Below are positions 26,001 through 37,200 of a stretch of 64,000 nucleotides of DNA, in pieces. The DNA lies in NCBI RefSeq assembly GCF_021018895.1, contig NC_079373.1, positions 9,954,501-10,018,500 of the forward strand. Reading direction: 5' to 3'. Both the position numbers and the translations under genes were made by a program. Below the pieces are notes generated by a model, which was not told where the DNA came from, searched no databases, and worked only from the letters and a program-made list of their open reading frames with translations. How positions within the stretch are numbered: position 1 is the first letter of the stretch; every line of letters begins with the position of its first letter. The stretch comes from Seriola aureovittata. Its lineage: Eukaryota > Chordata > Actinopteri > Carangiformes > Carangidae.

Positions 26001-28209
26001 AGGCCAATTTAAAAGTGATTTAGCTCTGATACAGAAATGCCCCTCAACACTCCATTATCCCATCTTTAAGATGTCTCCTTCAAACCTACATGTGTTATCT
26101 GGATAGTGTCTTTTTCTCTTATTTCTTTGACCCACTCATGTGCTGAGGCAGACAGTGAAATTGCTGTGGTGCCTTTATGGGACAATGGAGGTGATTACAA
26201 AAGGGGCTGATTGCAGCAGAAGTGCTGTATTTATGGTCCCTGTGAAAGTGCTGAGCGCCCTGGCCGGCTGGTAGAGTGGAACACTCCAGCCTAGTGGCCT
26301 GGTAGCTCTGGTTTACTTAGATAATGAAAGAGTCATCTCAAGAGGACAACAAAGTGGCAGGAGGTGGCTTTTAACCATCCCTCTTGCTCACATAAACAAA
26401 TAACCAAAAAATGTTTTATAAAAGAAAAACATGAAAGAAAAATTAACAGTATAATTAATTTCTAATTTAAGTTGCTTTTTATTTAATATCTTTTTTTCAA
26501 CAGTGGGGCCAAACCTATAATTGTGAATGTCGGTGAGTGACTCAGTTGAGTGATCATATACAGTATCTAGGAACTTCCAACAGCTGCGTGTGTGGACTTT
26601 GCCTGAGCTGTGTTTGTGTTTCTCTCCAGTCTCTGGCATGTTTATGAAGTAGATTCATAAAACCATGGGATGAATGTGAATTTTTTCTTTAACTTTTGCA
26701 CATTAGCACAGTTCTCATCACCTAGACCATAGTAGCTTCTATTCACTTCCACTCACTTCTGTCAGATGACTTAATGTACAATTATGTACATTTTACAACC
26801 TAAAATTTGTTTCTTGTTCTGTCTGTTTGTCTTGTTTGTTTAATCACAAACAGAAATGTATTAAACAATGCTGGAATGCTGTAACTGCATTTTGTAACAG
26901 AGGACAGTTCATCGACCAGCCCACCACCTCTGTGCAGCACCTCTGACTATGGTGGAGGTTACCTGATGCTGAATGTATTGTTTTGTGCAGGCATGACCAC
27001 ACCACACCTAGTAACTTCACTGCCATGTCAAGTCTCAGGGAAGTGAATAAAGTGATTTGTCATTTTTACATATCTGTTTGTATATGTATTAGGCAAACAC
27101 GATACACTGTGTTAATTAGTGAGATGTAGAGGTGCTGCTGGTGTGTTTTTGAACATTGGAGAGAGCCAGGCTAATTGTTTCCCTCGGTCTTCAGTCTGTA
27201 TGCTAAGCTAGGTTAGGCTAGTTGTTTCTAGCTCTAGTTCCATACTGAACACAGAGATATGAAAGTGGTATCAATGTTCTTATGTAACTCTTTGAAAGAA
27301 AGCAAAAAAGCCTTTCCTAAATGTTGAACTTGAATTTCTTTGTAAATAAAAATAAAAACCAAACAGCCCAAATAAAAATTATCTAAAAAGATATTAAAAT
27401 AGATCAAAGTGAGCCTAGATCCTCCAGGCATTCATTCTCTGAAATGCAGGAGGCAATCACAACATGATACTATGACTATACTTTGCTCACAATAACAGAG
27501 GCACACAGCAGTTATACTGTGTAATGCACAATTTAGAATGAGACAATCATCATGACATTTTTGTGATTCTGGAGAAAAACATAACTGAGATGAAAGACTA
27601 CAGTATCTAACAACATCCATAGATGTGTGTGCCCTAATTTAAATTTAAAACAGCAATAAACTCGTAGAAAAGGCCGAATTCATAAAAAGCAGAACTATTT
27701 CACATTTGTGAGTGTCTGGAGTAAAGGGGTGATATAACTTTGCATCAGAAGTTACAAGAAAATGTACCATTGTATAGTGATTATTTGCCCCACCTCTGCT
27801 GTGAAAGCCAAATAGTTTTTGTCCACCGCCAACAGAAAGCAATATCTTGCAAAGCCAAGATACATTCTGTACAAACGACCGTATTTTTATGTGAAGAAAA
27901 CACAGAAATGGAAATCTAAGAGCAGCATTTTCTGGTGTCACATTAGGAGAGGCTCCAGATCCACTTAGACAGAAGAAGTTATTGGAATAAATTATTAGAT
28001 TTTAATGTTTATTATAGATTATTCAGGCTAGTTAATAAAATGTCTCCCATTGTGATGGCTTGACTTGTCAGAAAGCTTGAAAGATCTTGTGTTTGGAAAA
28101 GAAATGGCCCAGTTTGTGCCTCACCTCTTCACTTTTAATTTCTAACACAGCACATTTTAAGTGCTTATCATAGCCTTGCCACAGCTAAGTGTATGTACAT
28201 GTGTTTCTT

Positions 28210-28288
<79 letters not shown>

Positions 28289-31200
28289 GCACAGTGCTCT
28301 GAGGAAAGGCTGCCGCTGTCTGGAGATTGACTGCTGGGATGGGCCAGATATGGAGCCTGTAGTCTACCATGGCTACACCCTGACCACAAAGATTTTCTTT
28401 AAGGATGTCATCACCACTGTGGAGCAACATGCCTTTGAGGTAACAGCATGTAATATGTTACCTTACATATTTCCTGGAGTGGTGCCCCAGGCATCAAACT
28501 CAATGTCCAGCCCTGCCTCTCCAGGCTCCAGAAGACCCCACTGAGCTGCACTTGCTCTAATTAATCTCTAAGCATCTCTGATAGTACGTTGTCTTTGATT
28601 CAGGCGGTTCAGGCCATTCTCTGTGATGTGTGTGTGTGACTGAAGACATTGCAGAGAGAGCAGAAGACTACATCAAGGTTGATGCTAATTGTTGGAAATA
28701 AGGGTTGGATGCTGATTTTTTTCTGGTGGGATTATTTCCTGACAGGTGTCTGCTTACCCAGTGATCCTGTCATTGGAAAACCATTGTTCCCGGGAGCAGC
28801 AAGAGGTCATGGCCCACTACCTTATCTCTATCCTGGGGGAGAAGCTGCTGAGAAGTCCCTTGGATCACCCAACCACTGGAGACCTCCCAAGCCCAAATGT
28901 AAGACTCAGAAGAAGTGAGAGCTTGGCTATCTGAATGGTAGATCAGAAGCAAAATCTGTGTTTAATGTTAGAGCTGTGGGTGCAGGCACGGGGATGATGG
29001 TATTTGTATGTATTAATCTTCATCGTCTGTCACAGCACAGCAAAACACGGGGAAAATTAGACCTTTTTGCTGCCACGGAGGGCCTCATTAGTATCTTTCT
29101 GAGGCTTCCTTTGCTTGTCTCCCCCACTGGGACATAGGGGTAGATGGACATCTGCAAGGCTCTTTAATCTTTAATCATGAGGTTCAGAGAATCTTATGTG
29201 ATGTGATTGATCCTGAGAAGTGTCCGTCATTTTAAACACGCTGAGACACTTGACCCGATTGTTCATTTAGAATGAACCTGCTCGGGCTCTCCACTGAAAA
29301 CATCTGCGTCAACCCATGAGTGAGTGACTGGCCTGAAAGATGCAGACGCAGTCACTCCAGTCTATTGAATATGACAAGGAGGATGAAGGGTTTTTCTGTC
29401 TGTGTGGATCAATGTGTGCTGTCTCGCTGGAGTTTCTTGTCTGCCTCTGACTTCGACTGCTTTGGAATTTACTGCAAAAAAGGAGTTATGTTTTATCCTG
29501 AGTGTGCATATAAGATTATTTTCCCCCCATATCTCCCATATCTTTTTTTATCTCTATGACTCAGGAAGGGTGGGCTTATGTAGGAGCCTCAGCGCTAATG
29601 GTTTAATCTTCACTCTTAACCCCGAGCAAGTCACTGAATCAGTGTTCATGTGTCAAATTCATGCAGCTTCAGACCCAAGTTGCCATCCAATTATGAAAGT
29701 GGAACCAATATGCAATGCCCAGAGCTTTTCATTACTTTATTCCCCCCTCTAACCAGTTAGAGCAGAGGTTTTCAATCTATTTACCAAATTGTCAAAACCA
29801 CTGGAAGGATGGTAAACCCAATTGTCTGCTCTCTATTTATCCATGGTGTTATTGTGGGGTTAGAATGAGCCATAGTTTGTTCACATGTTATTGCTCTTCT
29901 TTATTTTTTAATATCAACATGAGGCAAAATTCTCTTCAAGAACCTCGTATAATATCCTAAATTACATCGACATAAGCAAAGCCTCTATCGTTTTGTGTAG
30001 CAGCAATGTAAGAGTTCAGTGCCAAAGGAAGCTTTGGAGCTTGTAATTTTCATACTACATGGGTTTTTACAGGTTGTTAATGTCGGCAGCTCTGTAATTA
30101 TTTAGCATATTTTTGCCTGTGCATACAGTATATGTGACACTGACAGGGTGACATCCTGTCGTGTAACTCCCCATGGAGCTGCTTCCAAATTGGAGACTAT
30201 AATGTTTTTTACTTTTAGCATATCACAGCTCATCTGCACAGAGAGACTTGTAGAGTGCTGACAGATTTGGAGCCAGGGTGGTAAGATGTAGCAGCAGATG
30301 TGTGATTCAGTGATTTGGGTCACCTGCTGTTTTTTGCTTCTTTATCCTAGTATACCTGGCTGTGTGATGTGGATGTGTCTACTGAAGTATAGGTTCTCTG
30401 TGACAAATCATAGAGGGGGTGGTTTGCGCAAAAGGAGTGTTTTGAGGTTTTACAAGTTTGGTGTGAATGTCTGTACCCATGATTAAGATGACTTTGCATT
30501 TATTCACGTGTGAATTCTTATTATAATGTGTATTTGTGGGGACGCCAGGACCTGAAGTATAAGATCCTCATCAAGAATAAAAAGTTAAAGCCTCAGGTGA
30601 AGGCAGAGGAGGCATCAGGGACAGAGGCAGAGGAGAGTGTAGATGAGGGCGAGGATGATGATGATGATGAGGAGGATGAGGATCTTCAAACCAAAACAAA
30701 GTTCTGGTCTCCCAGCAAGGCAGGGTCAAAGAAGGAAGTAAGTGAGGACAAGAACAGTTTGAAGCACATGTAGACATTTTTAATGAGAACAAATAGATAA
30801 AGCTGCTGTCTTTGTTTTGTCTTCCTCTCTTACTTAAATGTAACGAGTAGAAGAAGAAGGTGGTGGTGGCCGAGGCTTTATCTGACCTGGTCATATACAC
30901 CAGGTCTGTTAAGTTCATCAGCTTCATTCACTCTAAGGATAATCAGAACTACTATGAGAACACGTCTATGGCAGAGAAGAAAGCGCGCAAGCTAGCCAAA
31001 GCCTCAGGTACAATGTCATTTATTGATTTGAAATCATGAGACAAAGGAAGCGTGATTTAGAAATAATAAAAGACTGTGTATAATTAATTGCAAATATTAT
31101 ATTACATATTAAATATCATTGTGATGAGCCCAGCAGATTCACATGATTTATGGATCTATTGAGCTCAAAGGAGAAGTCCCTGCAGATCATCTTTGGAAAA

Positions 31201-34200
31201 GAAATGCAATTATACCCAAGGCCATAAACCTCCATAATAGCGAAAGCAAAGCATATTAAACATGACATATACAACATAAGGGAGTACTTTTTAGGGAATA
31301 AAGCACAACAGCACAGGCCCAGAAATGTGCCTTATATCCCCAATGTTCGGGAAGTGAAAAGAGCCCACAGAGGTTTGAATCAACTGATAATCAGTTAAAC
31401 TGTCATCACGCTACTGTGCGGCAGTATTTTGGAGAAGCAGAGTGATGTAGAGAAATGAAATATGTTTCTGCTGAGGAGAAATGACAAGTTCCAGACACAC
31501 ACAAATGTTATGAGCTGGTTGGCTTGGCTTGCAGGCACCATGAACAGTCTCAGCTACTGTGAAGCTCTAAAAAAACTTGTAGTGTCTTGTCATTGTCAGT
31601 CCCTACAAGCAAATGACACAGCTATGGTGCGATCACAGGCTGTAGCTGTGTGCAAGTTTTTCCTAGTCTATCCAGAAAGAAGGAAATTATTGAGGCTGGA
31701 TCAGGACAAACCTCACATCACATTCAGGTTTCATCATGTATTCTTTAAAAAAAAAAAAAATCCATTTGACGCTAAATTAAAATGATGATCATTTGTGTGT
31801 CTTATTTACAGATTCCTGATACAGTTAATGTTTTGAATAAAAGCAACAAGAATCATATCTGTACTGTCAAGAATCTACAATGACGCATTGTAAAATTACA
31901 ATCTTGTAACTATGCTACTGCTTTCACTGTGTCACTGCATCACAGTCATTGTGACTAAGTCAGATAGAATTAGTCATAGGAAAGTCACCTGTGAAGTTTG
32001 AATCACCGAACTTCCTCATCAATAAATATTTGTCAGGCGAGACCTCTGACCTTTGTGTGTCGTGTGTTGCCAATCTCAGGTGCAGATTTTGTTCGCCATA
32101 ACCAGAAGTTCCTCAGCAGGATTTACCCAGCAGGCTCGAGGACATCTTCGTCCAATTACAACCCTCAGGAGTTTTGGAACGTCGGCTCACAGCTTGGTGA
32201 GTCGGACACCACATCTGCGAGTACAAATAAGATATCGTCAAATTTCATTCACATGCATTTATATATGCATACACATTTATTGAGGCAGAGGAATCTGAAT
32301 ATGAATTACAAATTTCCAAACTGCTGTAAAGGATTCTAGTAACTGGACCTAATTCACCTCAGTAAATTATATATTAAATAATAAAAAAAAATAATGATGA
32401 ATAAATTAACCCATCAATAAGCTGATAACATTATTAGGTATTTGATTTATTGATTTGCTGATTTGTAAATGGGATTGTAAAAAAAACAAAGTATGTAAAA
32501 TATGTAAATATGTCAACCTAAAAGAGGTAACACAATTTCCCCAAAGTTATTCTTATTTTCTTGCCAACTATGTTTCTGTTTTGGTTGAAATTAAATCCCT
32601 GACAACATGAATTCAAAAAAGACATGAAATGGGATTTTTCTTTTTCAATTTGATTTGTGTCATCAGTTTCCACAGGAATCAAAACGTTCCCAACACACAA
32701 AGAACAACCACTACAATCCATTACAAGTTTTGAAACGGAGCGAAGCGCAGTCTGGAAACTTTTATTGTCAAACTTCAAAGGGAACAACCTGACCAAATGT
32801 CCTGTCGATTAGCAGTGAAAAGAACATTTCATTCCGGTCCACAGCCTGACCACCTCATCTGTGTTTTCCCCTGGAGCAAGTCCTCTCCTGGCCTTTATCA
32901 CACCTGTTCTAAATCGATTTGTACCCTCCTAAATGTGCTTTTCTTTTTTCTTCTTCAAACTACATCCTTGCCTCGGTCACAGCTTAGTTTTTTTCGCACA
33001 GTTATCATCTCTTTAGAGCCCAGCATGAGCACTGGGCTTAACATCATATCACACATGCAGTAGCAACGACCAAGAGAAATCTGAGCTTTGCTTCAAAAGT
33101 CATACATAAACATTATGTCCTCAAACTCTCTGGAAATGTGTGATTCACCCGTGAGCTTAAAGTCACTACCTTGATCTGTCTGGCACTGTCTTGGCCAGTG
33201 GTCTTGTCACTGTGCCTGTCTTACACATCCTCTTCATCCGTCGCCATTGCTCAGTCAGCCATCCACCGACTCTGACATGGAGCCCTGCTGATTGCTGCGC
33301 AGACTGTGTACATGCTGCGGTGGCAGCTGTGCAGATGGTGATCGGCACTTTTCACAGTTGCAGGAGACTGCGGTACAAAGCAGCAGCCTGGATGGATCAT
33401 TTACAGTTAGATGAGCAGAAGATTCACTGGGTCCCTGTGAAATACACGAGAAGTATATGAAAGGATGCATTAGTTAGAACAAAATTAAATATACATTTTG
33501 CATTATTAATTATCTGTTAGTCCTGGCTAACCATAATTAAAATCTATGAATGCAGCACAGCTATGCAGCACACCTGCCAACACAGAGTGAGCTTTGCACT
33601 GCAGAAAATCCCCTTACAAGTACACTCGCTGCACAGTTGGTGATTGTGAATGCCTCCCTGATGCAATGTATGCCATTTGTTGTGGAAACATTTCAAGTCA
33701 TTGTATAATTTAGCTCCCTCCTGGAGAATGAACAAGAGTTTTAGAAAATGGAAGATATGCAGAGAGATCATCTCATGCAGCTTGTTTTATTTTAACAAGC
33801 TTCAGGCATTCTCAATTTTGTTCCCATAAATCTTTTTTTGTTGCTGCTGTGTGGCTCCTGGTTTTCATTGTCCCAATGCTGTTGTCCCGTGGTGTTTTGC
33901 AGTGGCTCTCAATTTCCAGTCTCTGGGCTTGCCTATGGACCTTAATGGTGGCCGTTTCCAGGACAACGGGGGCTGTGGATACATCCTGAAGCCAGCGGTG
34001 CTCATGTCCAGTCAGAGCAGCTTTGATCCTGGATGTAGCCACCACAGGCTCAAACCCACACACCTGCTGCTCAAGGTAGCTACGGAGCACTGGACGCTGA
34101 ATAATCCACTCAGGGTGGATTTATGGATTAAGGTGTAATGTTAGAGGACTGTCCGTGTGTGTGTGCTTTACGTGCATGTATGCATGTGTCTATGCCTCAC

Positions 34201-37200
34201 AATCTAGGGCATTGTGTAGTGAAGCTCATTCTTACTCTTTGCCTCCAGACAAATGTTGCTGCGAACCAGCTATGATGTAAAACTCCCTGAGTGTGTCTGC
34301 GTTTAATTAGATTATCTCCCTCAGAAAGTAAAGGGAGAGGAGAGAGAGGGGGATCTAATGCAATTAGACCCAGGGTCCAATTAATAAATCATCCCTTTTC
34401 CATTATTTTAAGCATCTTGGGGCACAGTTATAGCAGAACTTGTTATGTACAGTATCTAAGTCACATGACAAAAAGGTGGATGAAGCTGTAGAGAGCACAA
34501 TCACAAACAAACAGTCATGTTTATAGTGTGTGCATAAGGACTACAGTCAACACATTATAAGTCCAATTACAGAGATACAACAACTTGCTCATGTGCAGAA
34601 CATAGTGGTGGGAGTCAGAGATATCTGGTGCTTTGTACAGCAAAGACAATATGAGGAATTGCATGGGATCACATGGGACTCACAGAGACTTACAGCAGAG
34701 GAGGGAGATGAGTACAAGAGCTAGGTGTCATCCAAGTTGGAAGTGAATCCCTCTCAAACAACTAAAAGCATGCTCTGAGTGCTGCAGCACAAGTGCTTCA
34801 TATTGTTTTGTTCTTTTTCTGTGTCAAGGTGCAGAGTGGAGTGAGTATCCAGAGTAACAGGGACATTGTTTATGGAAAAAGATGTTAGATTTTTTTAAAT
34901 GTCAGTTTTCAGTGCGATCATCACAAACATAATTCCATTTATCTCCATTGTATTGGGTGGTGAAGCTGAACAATCACAAGTTAGTGATTAAATATCCTTT
35001 TACTCATGTTTTTAAACAGACTGCAGCTCAGTCTATGTGGGTTCATATGTTTCAGCTGGAACCTGTCGTGGATCTTGGGCTATCAGCACAGGCACAATAG
35101 TCACTGTACTAAATGTACTTGTATCAGTTGCTTTAAAGTGCCTCAACTGTAAGTCGTTGATCTGCTGTACTTCTGATGAAGGAAATCTTGATCAGACAAC
35201 ACTTCATGAGGATGTATAGACTCTCACAAGTTAAAAGCACATCAGACATTGTCTTCTATTAGAATATGTACACACACTGTATATCTTCCCAGCACACTGC
35301 ATGAAATATAAATGCGATGTGCTCTGTTTTTTGATGCCCTGGGAAAAACCCAAACTTTATTTATTCAAATCATCACTGGGTTATTTGATCACTTCAGGGA
35401 AAACCCTGCAATCTTGCCCCAGCTCTCAACTCAGTGGCAATCAGAGTCATGAGTAGCATTCAGTGTTGTTACTTAAGTAGGGTCGGTATTCAATTTTTAA
35501 AGATTAAATTATTCATCTGCTCGGGAAAACAATATTTTCCCTTGAGCTTTCATGAGTCTATTTAGCATAAAACTGTCAACTATAAACAATGGTCTGTTTT
35601 CAAATCTTCATGAAATGACAACTCCAAACAGCTATCTGTGCACTCAGAAGTATGGACCATTGTTGTTATGAAGAAGAATAATGCGAATAATGTTTTGTAG
35701 CATGACTTTAAGAGAGGAAAGGGACTATAATTCTGGGCCAGACACTGTAAAGCTCCATCAATGCCAAGCGGGGCATGTCATGATAAGTACAAGCAGGTTT
35801 GTCTTTGATCAAGGCCAGGGAAGGGAAGGCTCAGTGTGAGAGGACTGCAGATAAGCCTGCCTCTCTCCAGACTAGTGTAATTACAGCACTCTCCTCTCCT
35901 CTCCTCTCTTTTCCCTTCTCTTTTTAATTTACTGTTTATCCCTGGTTTCAATTGTATTCTCATAATCCCCCTGTGTGATTCTCCATATCACCTACAGGTG
36001 ATCAGTGGGTCCAACCTACCTGTTCCCAGGAGTGGCAAAGCTCTGGACCCCTTTGTCAGAGTGGAGATTCATGGGATTGCATCTGACTCCCGCAGAAAAA
36101 GCACACATACTGTCAAAAACAATTGTAAGTACTGCAGTTCAAACTGTTCACTGGTCATGTTCGAGCATCTCAACACACAGCTTGACTGGCTCAGCTCTAC
36201 TTTGTCAGACCTGTCTCTACTTTCATCAATCTAAGACATACTTTGTCAGATTTTTCTCAAGATCTGTGAGATTCAGCTGATAATATTCAATCTTGTATGA
36301 GTTTTGCAGGCTCCTGTTCTGTATTTGTTCTTTCTTTCTCACAATAAAAATGGTGCTGATGAGGCAACAGCCATCAGTACTGAAATAATAGACATACAAG
36401 GCTTAGAGTCTACAGCCATGCTAGCTGCTCTGTGGAGCTGTACTCAGACAAAGCAGTAACAAATATTTGGTCATACACTAAAGTATTGTACAAATTAAAA
36501 TGACCTGATGATGGAGCTAGATGAAACGTCAAAGTTCATCCTAAGGGGGAAATAAATGAAATAAACAAAATTTCATACTTATCCATTCAAAAGTCGTTGA
36601 GACATTTCATTCATAACCGCAAACGTCAACCGTCAACCTTATAGGGGCATTAGAGGAAAAGTCATGAGATCATCCTTCAAACCCATGAACATCATGAAAC
36701 TTCATGGCAATCCATCCATCCAGGACCAAAGTGGTGGACTGGCAGGATGAGATTGCCATCCACAATAAAGCCAAAGCTTGCAGACCTCTGGTTTTATTCA
36801 TAGAAAGTACCAGCACACTGTGGGACAATGTAGACACTCAAGTGGAAACCACCTGAACTGGATTCTATGCAGTTTTCTATGACAGCAGTATTTTGTGGTG
36901 TCTGTAAGGTTTTCCATTACTTCCTTTTAAATGTATTTCCCAGTAAGCAGATGTTTGGCTTCTGTAGAGAAATGTGCTGATGAGTTTCTTCAAAATGTAG
37001 AAGTGTATTTCCTTTGAAGAGAAATCTGTCATGCACTATTGCTATGACTGGAAACATGGAGCAGTCACTGCATCCTGGATGAACGGCTACAGTGGTTTTA
37101 AGCATCAACTGGATCCTCATGCATACACACATTTTTCACGTTCAGAAGTAACATGGTACCATATCACATCAACATTCATAATGAGTAAGTGTTTATAATG

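Noticed and set aside
28161..28544. Long frames through the TG repeat (plus and minus strands) near the plcz1 exon
   Set aside because: Most of the residues are Val-Cys or Thr-His from the dinucleotide repeat. Only the part after the acceptor at 28295 is coding, as a plcz1 exon.
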